DNA from: Anaerotignum sp. MB30-C6
GTDB lineage: Bacteria; Bacillota; Clostridia; Lachnospirales; Anaerotignaceae
DNA length: 64,000 nt
Reading direction: 5' to 3'
NCBI RefSeq assembly: GCF_030908465.1
Contig: NZ_CP133078.1
Location: 1,054,001 to 1,118,000 of the forward strand
Position 1 is the first letter of the stretch; each line of letters starts with the position of its first letter. Below, piece by piece: positions 1 through 9,864 of this stretch. The translations under genes and the position numbers were made by a program. The notes under the pieces are model-generated. The model searched no databases. It was not told the DNA's origin and was given only the letters and a program-made list of their open reading frames with translations.

Positions 1-134
1 ATTGGCCTTTTCCCACTTACGCTGAATTATTATTTAGTGTGTTTTAATACATAAGAACTTTAATAAATACAAAAGATACAAAAGGTTTTTTCTTGTTTTT
101 TTGTTACACTGAAATAGGCTAGGAGGGAATAAAC

Positions 135-380
135 ATGGAAGAAAATCAAATGAAGATTTTACGGCTCGCCCAAAGCCATTGTGTGGATGGTAAGGAGCTG
201 GATTTAGCAGATATTTGTAAACTTAGTGCCCCTATGACAATGATGGAAGTTCTAGAAATCATTCCTATTTTAGCAGCCGAGGGTTATATCGAAGTCATTG
301 AGATAGACATGTGCTGCGGCGCTGATTATATTGTAACGGGAATTACGGACAAAGGGAGTTCTTTTTTAAGCAACTCGTAA
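135..380 (+). CDS. Small winged-helix-like hypothetical protein
   Basis: An 81-residue protein that starts eight bases after a strong AGGAGGG ribosome site. The middle, with alternating helix-forming segments and the pattern MTMMEVLEIIPILAAEGYIE followed by a short beta-like end, resembles the recognition helix and wing of small winged-helix proteins, but I cannot name a family. There is no signal peptide or membrane segment, so it should be cytoplasmic. It stands alone and is closed by a strong terminator. Three Met in a row of five around residue 35 and a CCG motif near residue 60 are the only oddities. A DNA-binding role is inference. Confidence 0.7.
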   Translation: MEENQMKILRLAQSHCVDGKELDLADICKLSAPMTMMEVLEIIPILAAEGYIEVIEIDMCCGADYIVTGITDKGSSFLSNS

Positions 381-398
381 CTACAGAGGGATTTTCAT

Positions 399-445
399 AA
401 AACAGGATGTCACAAAGTATAAAATTTGTGGCATTCTGTTTTTAC
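399..445 (+). terminator. Intrinsic terminator of the small protein gene
   Basis: A 17-bp inverted repeat with two mismatches (AAACAGGATGTCACAAA and its partner) around a 7-base loop ends in TTTTTA. It lies 20 bases after the stop codon. Confidence 0.85.
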
Positions 446-835
446 TTGGTAAGGGTTTAAAATTAAAAATATGGTTACATGTTTGGTTTGTTTTCATCCC
501 TCAAGTAACTCTTAGAAGTAAGTTTTTTCAGGGAAATGAATATGATTTTATTTCTGAAATCATATAAAAGGATAGAAATAAGTAAAGGAATATGAAAGAA
601 GGTAAGAGAATATGCATAAAGAGGTGGCGAAGGAAGCAAAAAACCTTATGGCATGAGTAAAGGAAGCTAATTTTAAAGAATTTATTAGAAAATCTTAAAA
701 AATTATTAGAAATTTAATGTTTTCATACAATTAACTTTATTTTATTGAAAATTATGGTAAAATAGGTATGTGCTTACAGTTATATTTTAAGAAGCAACGA
801 ATTAACTTTCCGTTCATTGAAGTGGTAGGTGATTT
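446..835. other. Intergenic region, no gene seen
   Basis: AT-rich stretch between the first terminator and the GGDEF gene. I see no coding region, repeat or clear RNA structure. A TATGGTAAAATAGG segment near 750-765 may be a weak promoter for the GGDEF gene, but no convincing -35 box goes with it. Confidence 0.4.
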
Positions 836-2542
836 ATGAGAAGGGCAATTATTTCACTTTTTTCCATGGCAATGGTAATTTGTTTATTAATCTGTGGAAT
901 TTCAGTTTTGTTTGATCCAAGAGATGTAAGTTTTAATCAAGAAAAGGTTACTTATTTAACGGATGGCTGGTTTTATCAATTGGAGGATGGACAAGAAGAA
1001 GCATTTAAAGTACCTTGCAAAATACAAGCTGCCGAAGGGCAACCTTCCGAAATTTATAGGACTTTTTATGAATCCATCCCTGAGGGAGTTTCCTTGGGAT
1101 TTCGATCTTCCCAACAGGAAATAGTCGTTTCTTTAGGCGATGAAATAATATATTCCTATGGTAAGACAAGAGCTGTGCCAACCATGCCAGACTCACCGGC
1201 TAGTGCTTGGCATATTGTTGAGTTACCCCAAATTCATTCTGGGCAGACACTGAAGATTGCCTCGTTATCGCCATATAGGTATTATCATGGCAAAATTAAC
1301 GAGATGATGTTGGGTAGTAAAAGTGCAATTTTATTTCATATTGCCACCCGCTATTTCCCAGCCTTTTTCACCAGTGCCTTGGTTTTGATTATAGCCTTGG
1401 CCTTGACGTTCTATGGCTTATATATATATAAAATTCGTCATTCAGCCAATTTTTTATATATAGGGGTATTTGCTCTGCTATTGGGAACTTATTTTTTTGC
1501 AGAATCAAAGTTCGCCCAATTTTTCTTTGGAAAAGCGCTGCTGCCGTATCAAATGGTTTTTCTATCCACAGCCCTCATTCCGATTCCTATGCTTTTGTTT
1601 TTTAGCAGTGCTTTACAGCCAAAAGAAATTCGTCTTTATGAACTCCTCTGTTGTGTGACCATTACTAATTTCTTTGCAATGATTATGGCACAGTCACTGG
1701 GCTTTGCAGACTTTTATGAGTGGCTGCCCCTTTCCCACTCCATAATATTTCTATCCATGCTTTTGGTTTTGTGGACGATGGCTGAGCTTAACCAAAATGA
1801 TACTTATAGAGGGGCTAAGAATTTATTTTTAGGCATCAGCGTATTTGTACTTTCTGGAATGCTTGATATTTTTTTCTTTTATGCAATGAATCAAAACGAC
1901 TCTATCGTGTTTTTGCAGGTGGGTACGTTGTTGTCTTTGATTATTATCACAAAGGGAGAAATCAATCAAAATGTGGAGCTAATTCAGATTGGCTTAGAAG
2001 CGGCTGCTTTGAAAAAGGCGGCCTATACGGATGCTTTAACACAGATTGGAAACAGATACGCCTTTGATTTACGCTTGGAGGAATTGGCGCAAATGGAGGC
2101 CAAAGAAAATATTGATAATGCTATCTGTATTATTGACGTAGATGGGTTGAAATTTGCAAACGATACTTATGGCCATTGGATGGGGGATCAATTAATTTGC
2201 TGTATGGCACAGTGTTTACAATCTGTGTTCCATGATATTGGTATGTGTTTCCGTATTGGTGGGGATGAATTTGCCGTAATTCTAAGGGGGAAGCCGGAGG
2301 AGTTACAGCAATATTCAAGTAAGCTGAAGGAAGCGATTATCAAAAACAACATGGCAAGCCAATGCAATTTAAGTGCATCCTGGGGAATAGCCTTCCAAAA
2401 AGATACTGAGGGTAACAGCATTTATGAGGCATTTCAAATTGCCGACGTCTTAATGTATCAGGATAAAGAAAGTAAAAAGGAAAAAAGGGTAAATTATGAA
2501 AGTTACGCAATCAGTGTTGCCAATAAAGCTGGGGATAGATAA
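836..2542 (+). CDS. Membrane diguanylate cyclase, 7TM-type sensor with GGDEF domain
   Basis: Predicted to make cyclic di-GMP from two GTP. In order: a membrane anchor (about residues 5-24), an extracytoplasmic beta-rich domain (25-165), a block of about seven membrane helices (170-385), a short linker and a C-terminal GGDEF domain (about 395-555). The signature GGDEF is intact at residues 475-479. The place of the RxxD inhibitory site reads HDIG, so product inhibition through an I-site looks absent. The architecture resembles the 7TMR-DISM sensor family, which is known to couple an outside signal to a cytoplasmic output; the ligand is unknown. Start chosen at the ATG after GGTAGGTG. It is monocistronic. 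A cyclic-di-GMP riboswitch at 63.4 kb is a plausible distant target. Confidence 0.9.
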   Translation: MRRAIISLFSMAMVICLLICGISVLFDPRDVSFNQEKVTYLTDGWFYQLEDGQEEAFKVPCKIQAAEGQPSEIYRTFYESIPEGVSLGFRSSQQEIVVSLGDEIIYSYGKTRAVPTMPDSPASAWHIVELPQIHSGQTLKIASLSPYRYYHGKINEMMLGSKSAILFHIATRYFPAFFTSALVLIIALALTFYGLYIYKIRHSANFLYIGVFALLLGTYFFAESKFAQFFFGKALLPYQMVFLSTALIPIPMLLFFSSALQPKEIRLYELLCCVTITNFFAMIMAQSLGFADFYEWLPLSHSIIFLSMLLVLWTMAELNQNDTYRGAKNLFLGISVFVLSGMLDIFFFYAMNQNDSIVFLQVGTLLSLIIITKGEINQNVELIQIGLEAAALKKAAYTDALTQIGNRYAFDLRLEELAQMEAKENIDNAICIIDVDGLKFANDTYGHWMGDQLICCMAQCLQSVFHDIGMCFRIGGDEFAVILRGKPEELQQYSSKLKEAIIKNNMASQCNLSASWGIAFQKDTEGNSIYEAFQIADVLMYQDKESKKEKRVNYESYAISVANKAGDR

Positions 2543-2700
2543 GTTGTTTTCTCAGACATTGGAATTTTAAAAAAGAAATGGCAATGATGCAGATGAAAAA
2601 GCCTTGTATTGCAATGTCTTTACGGTTTTTCTCTGCTAAGTATGATAGGTTATTTGCTAGGAAATTGGATTACATTATAAAAAAATGAATCAAGAAAAGG

Positions 2701-2735
2701 GTGTCCATAGTTTTTTGCTATGGGCATTTTTTTTG
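2701..2735 (+). terminator. Intrinsic terminator after the GGDEF gene
   Basis: A 10-bp stem (GTGTCCATAG with CTATGGGCAT, one G-U pair) is followed by eight T. It sits 160 bases after the stop codon. Confidence 0.8.
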
Positions 2736-3150
2736 CCGCTATATCGTTAAATTTTATATTTTGTTGGTAAAAAATGTAAGGAAATATTTTATGATTTCTA
2801 TTTATATTAACCAAAATAGAAATCATTCATATTTAGGTTTAAACAAAATAATAAATAAAATTTATATTGAATAGGTAAAACATAGAGATTGAGATGAACA
2901 TTTTATTTTATTCTCTATGAAAAATTAACTAATTTTCTGTTGCATGTAAAAAAGGGTTGAGTTATGAGGGGTTTGGTGGTATTCTGTCTGCGGGTGGTAT
3001 TGAAAAAACTGCACCATTGTGTTTTTTTATTTTTTTGCAACCTGTTTTATGACGTTACTTCATCTTTTAAGAGAGGCAAGACTTCAAAAAAAAGCAGTAA
3101 ATTGCGAAGAAATAGTGATTTATCTTTTCGCCAACTCATATCTATCGGGA
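2736..3150. other. AT-rich leader of the pantothenate operon
   Basis: About 400 bases before panG. The first half is very AT-rich and shows nothing clear. From about 2964 two frames stay open on the plus strand, but neither has a good ribosome site and the residues look unlike a protein. The operon promoter must lie here, but I could not pick a convincing pair of boxes. Confidence 0.35.
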
Positions 3151-4062
3151 ATGAGATTGACACGGGATGTTGTACCATGCTTTCGGAGGTGGTATCATAT
3201 CAAAATTGGTTTTATAGGACCTGGAAAAGTAGGGGTAAACCTTGGTCGGTATTTTATCCATCAAGGGATTATCGTAAACGGATTTTTTGGCAAAACTTTT
3301 GAGCATACCCAAGAAGCTTGCCGAATGACCAATACAAAAGTTTATTATAGTTTAGAAGAAATAATTCAAGAAAATGATATTTTATGGGTTACAACTCCCG
3401 ATGATGCGATTCCAACGATAGATATTGAACTTTCTAAGTTGGATGTAAAAGGCAAATCCATTTGTCACGCCAGTGGCGCACTTTCATCAACGGCTTTACA
3501 ACGTTCAAAAAATGCAGGTGCAGCCGTTTATTCAATCCATCCAATTTATGCATTTTCCCATAAGACGGTGGACTTCAATGAGCTTCACAAGGTGAAGTTT
3601 TCTTTAGAAGGAGACCTTACGAGGGAGGATGATGAGGTTTTACAAATGATGAAGAAATTAGAAAATTTCTATTTTACTCGAAATATGGAAACCTCAGCTA
3701 CATATCATCTTGCCAATGTTTTTGTATCAAACCTAACCCTAGCCCTTTTAGATATAGGGGTTTCCTATTTTCAAGAAATGGGCCTTTCTCAAGAAGAAGC
3801 AATATTTGCTGTAATGCCTTTGGTAAAAGGTAATATTCGCAATATTGAGGAGAAGGGGTTTCTTTCTTCCCTCACAGGGCCTGTGCCCAGAGGGGATTGG
3901 AACACAGTACAACGACATCTTTCTGTGGTAAAGGAAAAGGATAAAGAAATTTATCAAGAACTTTCCCTCCGCCTTCTGGAACTAGCACGGAAAAAAGGTG
4001 ATGCCGTAAAAGAAAACAACTATAAAAAAGTTGAACTTTGTTTGAAAGGATTGGAAGAATGA
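3151..4062 (+). CDS. panG: Ketopantoate reductase, PanG type (Rossmann / DUF2520)
   Basis: Predicted to reduce 2-dehydropantoate to pantoate with NAD(P)H, the step between PanB and PanC. An N-terminal Rossmann fold begins with [16 protein letters not shown], the dinucleotide GxGxxG-like turn, and continues to VTTPDDAIP; a helical DUF2520-type C-terminal domain follows (HPIYAFSHK onwards). This family is known as an alternative to PanE, and its place directly before panB supports the role. The last codon overlaps the panB start (ATGA). The start is uncertain: the reading frame is open far upstream, and the ATG at 3151 has no good ribosome site. A strong GGAGGTGG at 3185-3192 is followed in frame only by ATC (3199) or ATT (3205), which is where the conserved fold begins. 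Confidence 0.82.
   Translation: MRLTRDVVPCFRRWYHIKIGFIGPGKVGVNLGRYFIHQGIIVNGFFGKTFEHTQEACRMTNTKVYYSLEEIIQENDILWVTTPDDAIPTIDIELSKLDVKGKSICHASGALSSTALQRSKNAGAAVYSIHPIYAFSHKTVDFNELHKVKFSLEGDLTREDDEVLQMMKKLENFYFTRNMETSATYHLANVFVSNLTLALLDIGVSYFQEMGLSQEEAIFAVMPLVKGNIRNIEEKGFLSSLTGPVPRGDWNTVQRHLSVVKEKDKEIYQELSLRLLELARKKGDAVKENNYKKVELCLKGLEE
3185..3207 (+). promoter_or_regulatory. Strong ribosome site with no standard start codon after it
   Basis: GGAGGTGG is spaced nine bases (counting from GGAGG) before ATC at 3199 and fifteen before ATT at 3205, both in frame with PanG and just ahead of the conserved [12 protein letters not shown]. It may mark an AUC or AUU initiation site, or a small sequence error. 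Confidence 0.45.
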
Positions 4063-4886
4063 AAAATACGGTTTTGACGTTTAAACAAGCAAAGGCACAA
4101 GGTAAGAAATTAAGTATGCTTACTGCCTATGATTATTCTATGGCAAAGATTATTGATGAAAGCGGGATTCATGGGATTTTAATAGGGGATTCCCTGGGCA
4201 TGGTAATTCAAGGGGAGGAGGACACCCTGTCAGTTACGGTAGATGAAATAATCTATCATACAAAAGCTGTGAAAAGAGGGGCTAAAAACGCTCTGATTGT
4301 AAGTGATATGCCATTTTTGTCTTATCATACGTCTATTGAGAATGCCATTTACAATGCAGGACGTATGGTAAAAGAAGGTGGTGCCCATGCGGTAAAGCTG
4401 GAGGGCGGTGCCAATGTATTAGCTCAAGTTCGTGGAATTGTTGCAGCTCAAATTCCCGTTATGGGGCATTTGGGTTTAACGCCACAGTCTGTGAATGCTT
4501 TTGGTGGCTTTAAAGTACAGGGAAAAAGCGAAGAAGCAGCGAAACAGTTGATTGCCGATGCTGTTGCTTTAGAAGAAGCGGGAGCCTTTGCCATTGTTTT
4601 GGAAGGCATTCCTGCCAAGGTCGCTGAATTGATTACCAAGAAAGTCTCCATACCCACCATTGGCATTGGTGCAGGTAAGGAGTGCGATGGACAGATTTTG
4701 GTTTATCAAGATATGTTAGGGATGTTTGATAACTTTGTTCCCAAATTTGTTAAGCAGTATGCAAACTTAGGAAATACTATGAAAGAAGCCATAGGTATGT
4801 ATATCCATGAGGTGGACAAGGGTGATTTCCCTGAGGAAAAGCATACCTTTAAAATAGATGATGAGCAGTTAAAAAAGCTATACTAG
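4059..4886 (+). CDS. panB: 3-methyl-2-oxobutanoate hydroxymethyltransferase
   Basis: Transfers a hydroxymethyl group from 5,10-methylene-tetrahydrofolate to 2-ketoisovalerate, the first committed step to pantothenate. The 275 residues match the usual PanB length. Family blocks are intact: [26 protein letters not shown] with the metal-binding Asp, [26 protein letters not shown] and IPTIGIGAG. The start is the ATG at 4059, which overlaps the panG stop and follows AAAGGATTGGAAG. It is the middle gene of panG-panB-panC and is translationally coupled to panG. Its substrate is also the last intermediate of valine synthesis, linking it to ilvD at 23.1 kb. Confidence 0.97.
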   Translation: MKNTVLTFKQAKAQGKKLSMLTAYDYSMAKIIDESGIHGILIGDSLGMVIQGEEDTLSVTVDEIIYHTKAVKRGAKNALIVSDMPFLSYHTSIENAIYNAGRMVKEGGAHAVKLEGGANVLAQVRGIVAAQIPVMGHLGLTPQSVNAFGGFKVQGKSEEAAKQLIADAVALEEAGAFAIVLEGIPAKVAELITKKVSIPTIGIGAGKECDGQILVYQDMLGMFDNFVPKFVKQYANLGNTMKEAIGMYIHEVDKGDFPEEKHTFKIDDEQLKKLY

Positions 4887-4907
4887 GAGATAACAGGAGA
4901 TAGGATT

Positions 4908-5753
4908 ATGATTGTAAATACAATTGAAGAAGTTCGCAATTTAATTAAGGGTTGGAGAAAAGAAGGCCTTTCTGTGGGCTTTGTACCAACCATGGGTGCT
5001 TTACATGAGGGGCATCAAAGCTTAATGGAACGGGCGGTTTCCCAAAATGATAGGGTTGTTGCCAGTATATTTGTGAACCCCACCCAATTTGGCCCCAACG
5101 AAGATTTTGAAGCGTATCCCAGAGATTTGGAAAAAGATGTTGCATTATGCAAAGAAGTAGGCGTTCATGTGGTATTCGCACCCCAAGGGGAGGAATTATA
5201 CTTTCCTGATAAAGCTACAACGGTTCATATTTCTGGCATCACAGATGTTCTTTGTGGTAGCAAAAGACCAGGACACTTTGACGGTGTTTGCTTAGTGGTA
5301 TCCAAGTTTTTTAATATCATTCAGCCAGATAGAGCGTATTTTGGACAGAAGGACGCACAGCAGGTAGCTGTAATAAAAAGAATGGTTCGTGATTTGAACT
5401 ATGAGATCGAAATTGTTTCCTGCCCCATTGTTAGAGAGGCAGACGGATTAGCGAAAAGTTCGAGAAATCTGTATTTATCCAAGGAGGAGCGGGAAGCGGC
5501 TCTTGTTTTGAACAAAAGTCTAGAATTTGTAAAAAAAGCCTTAGACCAAGGAGAGCGAAATGCTTCTATTTTAAAGGCTGCAATTCTTTCTTGCATTATA
5601 CAAGAACCTTTGGCAAAAATTGATTATGTTGAAGTTGTAGAAATGGAAAGTTTACAGAGTATTAGTGGCGATATTAACTGCCCTATTTTAATCCCCATAG
5701 CAGTGTATATTGGGAAAACAAGATTGATTGACAATATAACATACGCAGTATAA
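4908..5753 (+). CDS. panC: Pantothenate synthetase
   Basis: Joins pantoate and beta-alanine with ATP to give pantothenate. The 281 residues carry the nucleotide-binding HIGH-type motif in FVPTMGALHEGH (residues about 26-37), NPTQFGPNEDF, the GHFDGV loop, YFGQKDAQQ and the KMSKS-like SSRNLYLS. It follows panB by 21 bases with an AGGAGATAGG ribosome site and is the last gene of the operon. No panD (aspartate decarboxylase) is seen in the window, so beta-alanine must come from elsewhere. Confidence 0.97.
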   Translation: MIVNTIEEVRNLIKGWRKEGLSVGFVPTMGALHEGHQSLMERAVSQNDRVVASIFVNPTQFGPNEDFEAYPRDLEKDVALCKEVGVHVVFAPQGEELYFPDKATTVHISGITDVLCGSKRPGHFDGVCLVVSKFFNIIQPDRAYFGQKDAQQVAVIKRMVRDLNYEIEIVSCPIVREADGLAKSSRNLYLSKEEREAALVLNKSLEFVKKALDQGERNASILKAAILSCIIQEPLAKIDYVEVVEMESLQSISGDINCPILIPIAVYIGKTRLIDNITYAV

Positions 5754-5931
5754 CGTTAAAAGAACTTCGTCTCACAGCCATATTATCTCTTAAGTTATAA
5801 GTAGCAGTTGAATTTATGGGCGTTTTCCAGGGAATTCATTTTAAAGAATTTCATAGGGGGACGTCTATTTGTCTATAGAAAACGTGATGATTTCTTGTGA
5901 AGGGGAAAGGCTTTTAGCCAAGTGGGATGCC

Positions 5932-5960
5932 TTGTAAAGGTAGTCTGTGTATGTTATAAT
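5932..5960 (+). promoter_or_regulatory. Sigma-A promoter for the membrane protein at 6000
   Basis: TTGTAA, 17-base spacer, TATAAT with a TG two bases ahead of the -10 box. The gene starts 40 bases downstream. Confidence 0.7.
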
Positions 5961-5999
5961 TGGAAAATAGTATTTAGATTTTAGTGAGGAGTCGTTTTA

Positions 6000-6704
6000 A
6001 TGAATATCTTGAAAAAAGCAGGTCAATTTATAGTATTATTTATCATAACTTTATTGATATCCTTTGTTTTTACCATAGGATTATTTATGCTATCTTCTTT
6101 CTTGCCCTCTCTTTTTCAGCCTCTCAATACTATTTTCTGGGTGTCAAATGGTGCAATTCATTTTGTTTTTTTGTTGGAAGTGTTCCTTGTACTCATTTGT
6201 TTTCAAGTACTATCACGGCTATTTAAATTTCCTTATGCCATAGAAAAGTTAACAAAATTTCTCGATATTATAAAAAAGTATTCTTATATTTCTTTTTTTA
6301 TATTTATGTTTTTATTTTATGCTGTTGTGATTGATACAACGTTCATAACTTCTGAAAACATTGTTGTAAAAAGAGTTTTTTCGCCGGTAGGGAAAGTATA
6401 TTCTTATAGCGATGTGATAGGCGTTAGTACGGGAATTTATGGTTCTAGAGACTCGCTTTTTATGGATGGGACGGGTAGCTTTTATTATAATATTATATTG
6501 AAAGATGGAATACAAATTGGTTTATCGGAATTAAGTGGGGCAAATGCAAAGGATTATGATGTTTACGAACTGATAGAAGATTTTGACCATAAAGTTATGA
6601 AGGGTAGTAATGTGGTGAAAATTTCATCCGAAGATAGTCTTGTATATTGCGACTTTGACAAACAATACAAAGACTGCTTGGAAAGAATTATATTAAATAA
6701 ATAA
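6000..6704 (+). CDS. Hypothetical membrane protein, three N-terminal helices
   Basis: I do not recognise the family. The 234 residues have membrane helices at about 10-35, 42-68 and 93-115, then a soluble C-terminal part of about 115 residues that is rich in beta-forming stretches (for example VYSYSDVIGVSTGIYGSR and YYNIILKDGIQIG). This looks like a small PH-like or YcxB-like domain, but that is a guess. The start follows AGGAG by seven bases. It has its own promoter and is convergent with the next gene. Position says nothing about its job. Confidence 0.75.
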   Translation: MNILKKAGQFIVLFIITLLISFVFTIGLFMLSSFLPSLFQPLNTIFWVSNGAIHFVFLLEVFLVLICFQVLSRLFKFPYAIEKLTKFLDIIKKYSYISFFIFMFLFYAVVIDTTFITSENIVVKRVFSPVGKVYSYSDVIGVSTGIYGSRDSLFMDGTGSFYYNIILKDGIQIGLSELSGANAKDYDVYELIEDFDHKVMKGSNVVKISSEDSLVYCDFDKQYKDCLERIILNK

Positions 6705-6720
6705 TATAGCAGCACAGGAA

Positions 6721-6749
6721 GGGCGCCATTGTTAAAAACAATGGCGCCC
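6721..6749. terminator. Perfect GC-rich hairpin between convergent genes
   Basis: GGGCGCCATTGTT and its exact complement with a 3-base loop. There is no T-run in the correct place on either strand (A-tract after it on plus), so it is a strong but non-classical terminator or transcript-end protector. Confidence 0.55.
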
Positions 6750-6778
6750 AAAAAAATTCTAAAATAGCAGCATCAAAC

Positions 6779-7264
6779 TTATTTTCCTGTATCGGGGAAT
6801 ATAGGCTGTCCTTCGTACAACACAAACTTACGATAGCGTCTTTTTAATGTCCTATATTTTAAAACAATTTTCGTTGTACCCACAAGGGTATCATCCAAAT
6901 CGTCCATATCGAAAACTTGGCTAATGTCAATAATCTGCCGAGGGTTAACATTAAATACATTTCTGTCGCATTTCGGACGATCTTCTAATACCACGGAGTT
7001 TCCTTTATAAAACACCAATGAAAAATCGTGCAAGATATTGGGGATATTACCGCTATTATAGACTTCCAAATCATAGCCAAGACGAAAAGGCTGTTTTACT
7101 TCCTCGTACATAGAGTTTTTAAAACTACTGTTCATGTGATACTTGATACGTACTTCTCGGAGAAAAATTCGTATGCCCCCTAATCGATGAACCCCCTCCA
7201 TCACAAGAAAAGTGCTGACAGAACCAGCAACCGCACCAATAATACCTATATAATCACTTAACAT
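6779..7264 (-). CDS. Hypothetical membrane-anchored protein
   Basis: A 161-residue protein with one N-terminal membrane segment (about 4-24, IGIIGAVAGSVSTFLVMEGV) and a soluble remainder rich in beta strands. No family is recognised. The start has an AGGTG ribosome site. The sequence style, a short anchor followed by a domain with DLEVYNSGNIPNILHDF, resembles small cytosolic-face proteins that are often found alone. It is convergent with the gene before it and divergent from the chemoreceptor. Confidence 0.7.
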   Translation of the reverse strand: MLSDYIGIIGAVAGSVSTFLVMEGVHRLGGIRIFLREVRIKYHMNSSFKNSMYEEVKQPFRLGYDLEVYNSGNIPNILHDFSLVFYKGNSVVLEDRPKCDRNVFNVNPRQIIDISQVFDMDDLDDTLVGTTKIVLKYRTLKRRYRKFVLYEGQPIFPDTGK

Positions 7265-7624
7265 TGCAACACCTCATTTCTAAGTAGTTCTTGCTTATCT
7301 TTCAATTCAGATGTGGGTTTGAAACCACCATAACTAAAATTAAGGGAATCCAAAGTTAAAAAATATAAAATTTAGATTTAACCATAAAAAATTTTCGTTT
7401 TTGTATTCTAAATTATACCATAGGAATTTAGAAAAACCAATTATAAATTTATATATTAAAAACGCTTCAATCAAAAACTTCACTTCGGAAAAATTTAATT
7501 TCATTCTATGAAAATAGATTAAAATAAGACTGATTTGAGCCATATATTTAAAGCTTATGTATACAAATATTACAAAATCTTACAAAAAAGATATATATTG
7601 TTGCATAAAAGAACAAAATAAATG
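7265..7624. other. AT-rich divergent intergenic region
   Basis: About 360 bases of very AT-rich DNA between divergent genes. Apart from the chemoreceptor promoter at its right edge I see no conserved structure, repeat or gene. Confidence 0.4.
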
Positions 7625-7652
7625 TTGCAAATTGGAAAATAGATGATATAAT
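7625..7652 (+). promoter_or_regulatory. Sigma-A promoter of the chemoreceptor gene
   Basis: TTGCAA, 16-base spacer, TATAAT, about 100 bases before the GTG start. Confidence 0.6.
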
Positions 7653-7753
7653 TTTCAACGTAGGTTGTTGTTAAAATTTAGTAGATTTAAGAGGGTATTT
7701 ATGTAAGTTTAAGCTTTTTGTGGTGTTTTTTAGTATGTGAATGGAGGGTTTAC

Positions 7754-9586
7754 GTGAAATCAGTAAAAATCAAAACAAAAATGGCAGTTTTAATGCTTAT
7801 AGTGGTTCTCTCGGGAATTGGCGTGGCAGGAACCTCAATTTTTCGGATGGAAGAGCAGAAGAAAATTGCCCTGCAAACCATGGAAGAGCAAATTAGGGCA
7901 GATTTTGACCAGAAAATTAAAGAGCAAGTAGAGAGTGCCGTTTCCGTGCTACAAAGGGTTTATGATGATCACTTGGCAGGGAAGTACACAAAAGAAGAGG
8001 CAGAAATAGTTGGAGCAAGTTTACTTAGAAACATGAGATATGGTGAAGATGGCTATTTCTGGGCAGATAAGTCGGATGGCACTTGTGTCGTTTTATTGGG
8101 TAACGATTTAGAAGGTACGAACCGTGCGGATGGCAAGGATGCAAATGGGTTCCCTTTTATCCAAGCACTGAAGGAGCAGGCAATGCAAGGTGGCGGTTAT
8201 ACTGACTTTGCCTTCCCTAGAGCTGGGGAGACGGAGGCTGCCCCTAAAAGAGGGTACTCTGTACACTTTGAGCCTTTCGACTGGATTCTGGGTACTGGAA
8301 ACTATACTGACTATATCGATAACTATATTGCAGAGCAGAATACCATTGTTGAAGCTGATATTCAAAAATCAGTGTTTGGGCTTATCATAGTTATTTTGGT
8401 TTGCATTGGCCTTTCATGTTCATTGGGTCTTTACATTGTACTTAGTATTGTAAGGCCTATTGGAAAATTAAACAAAGCAACCAGAGCGCTGGCAGACGGT
8501 CACTTAGATACAGAAATTGATGTTGATTCCCATGATGAAATAGGACAACTGGCGGCATCTATGGGAACGCTGACAGAAAGGCTAAAAACTTATATTCTAT
8601 ACATTGATGAGGTTTCAGCTTTGTTAAATGAAATGGGACGTGGAAACTTAAATCTTACTTTCCAGAACACCTATGATGGAGACTTTGAGAAAATTAAAGA
8701 GGCATTAACAAATACTGCAAATATGTTAAACGATACCCTTAGCCAGATTAATATTGCCTCGGAGCAGGTGGCAAGTGGTTCGGAGCAGGTGGCTGCGGGT
8801 GCGCAGGCCCTTTCCCAGGGTGCAACGGAACAGGCAAGTTCCATTCAAGAGTTATCTGCATCCATAAACGAAGTTTCTGACCATAGCGAGAGAACAGCGA
8901 AAAATGCAGAAGAAGCGAAGTTGATTACCCTTGAAGCTTCTAATGCGATGAATCGTTCTAAAGATCAGATGAACCTCATGGTTCAGTCTATGGAGGAAAT
9001 TAGTAGTACTTCCAATGAAATTAGTAAAATTATTAAGGCAATTGAAGATATTGCCTTCCAAACAAATATCTTGGCTCTAAATGCAGCGGTTGAAGCTGCA
9101 AGGGCAGGAGAGGCAGGAAAAGGCTTTGCTGTTGTTGCAGATGAAGTACGTAACTTGGCAGGGAAGTCTGCAGAAAGTGCAAAGAATACAGCGGCTTTGA
9201 TTGAAAAATCTGTTAGCGCCGTAGAGCAGGGTGTAAACATAGTGAACGAAACAGCAAAATCCTTGGATGAAGTTGTGGCAAGCTCAGAAAAGTCCTCTCA
9301 GATTATTCAATATATTGCCGATGCCAGTGAAGAACAGGCAATTTCTATTTCCCAAGTGAATATCGGGGTAGAGCAGATTGCTGCCGTGGTTCAAACAAAC
9401 TCTGCTACTGCTGAGGAAAGTGCAGCAGCAAGCGAAGAACTCTCTGGGCAGTCTCTCATGTTGAAGGAATTAATTGGTAATTTCAAGTTAAAAGGGAACC
9501 ACCAAGATGTAACCTTCCATGCCACAGAATCTGCAGACGAAGATTATGAGCCGATGGATTACAAAAGCTATGGAGGCAAATATTAA
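7754..9586 (+). CDS. Methyl-accepting chemotaxis protein (sCache_2, HAMP, MCP signal)
   Basis: A membrane chemoreceptor that signals to CheA. In order: membrane helix (about 8-28), periplasm-side sCache_2 sensor (about 35-200, with [13 protein letters not shown] and [15 protein letters not shown]), second helix (about 207-230), HAMP (230-283), then a long coiled-coil signalling domain. The highly conserved hairpin tip, [18 protein letters not shown] then [15 protein letters not shown], lies at about 430-465 and is intact. The start is the GTG at 7754, because GGAGGG ends six bases before it; an ATG frame upstream lacks a site. Cache_2 receptors commonly bind small carboxylates or amines, but the ligand cannot be read here. 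No che genes lie nearby. A terminator follows. Confidence 0.95.
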   Translation: MKSVKIKTKMAVLMLIVVLSGIGVAGTSIFRMEEQKKIALQTMEEQIRADFDQKIKEQVESAVSVLQRVYDDHLAGKYTKEEAEIVGASLLRNMRYGEDGYFWADKSDGTCVVLLGNDLEGTNRADGKDANGFPFIQALKEQAMQGGGYTDFAFPRAGETEAAPKRGYSVHFEPFDWILGTGNYTDYIDNYIAEQNTIVEADIQKSVFGLIIVILVCIGLSCSLGLYIVLSIVRPIGKLNKATRALADGHLDTEIDVDSHDEIGQLAASMGTLTERLKTYILYIDEVSALLNEMGRGNLNLTFQNTYDGDFEKIKEALTNTANMLNDTLSQINIASEQVASGSEQVAAGAQALSQGATEQASSIQELSASINEVSDHSERTAKNAEEAKLITLEASNAMNRSKDQMNLMVQSMEEISSTSNEISKIIKAIEDIAFQTNILALNAAVEAARAGEAGKGFAVVADEVRNLAGKSAESAKNTAALIEKSVSAVEQGVNIVNETAKSLDEVVASSEKSSQIIQYIADASEEQAISISQVNIGVEQIAAVVQTNSATAEESAAASEELSGQSLMLKELIGNFKLKGNHQDVTFHATESADEDYEPMDYKSYGGKY

Positions 9587-9660
9587 GCTATATGGGAATA
9601 AGTCCCTAGGGAAATAAACCAAAAATCAAGGTGTTTTAAAAGTGATACATAAATTTTAAC

Positions 9661-9722
9661 AACAAAAGCCCGGATTGCAAAGGTTTGAAAATCAAATCTT
9701 AGAAAGCAATCGGGCTTTTGTT
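9661..9722 (+). terminator. Long branched terminator after the chemoreceptor
   Basis: A 17-bp outer stem (AACAAAAGCCCG... with ...CGGGCTTTTGTT, one bulge) encloses a second short stem (AGGTTTG/CAAATCT). The right arm ends in TTTTGTT. Confidence 0.75.
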
Positions 9723-9864
9723 AGGCTCAACATAGAAAATAGTTTTTAAAGGAACTAACTTTTTGTGGCTGGGAGAATGGCTTTTCCATTATAACCTAAA
9801 ATTGCACTGAACAACAGACAGTTCTAGGGGATGAACATTAAATATAACCTTTCATGAAGTTTTA

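Noticed and set aside
6721..6749. Classical rho-independent terminator
   Set aside because: The stem is perfect, but no T-run follows on either strand; kept only as a probable hairpin terminator with lower confidence.
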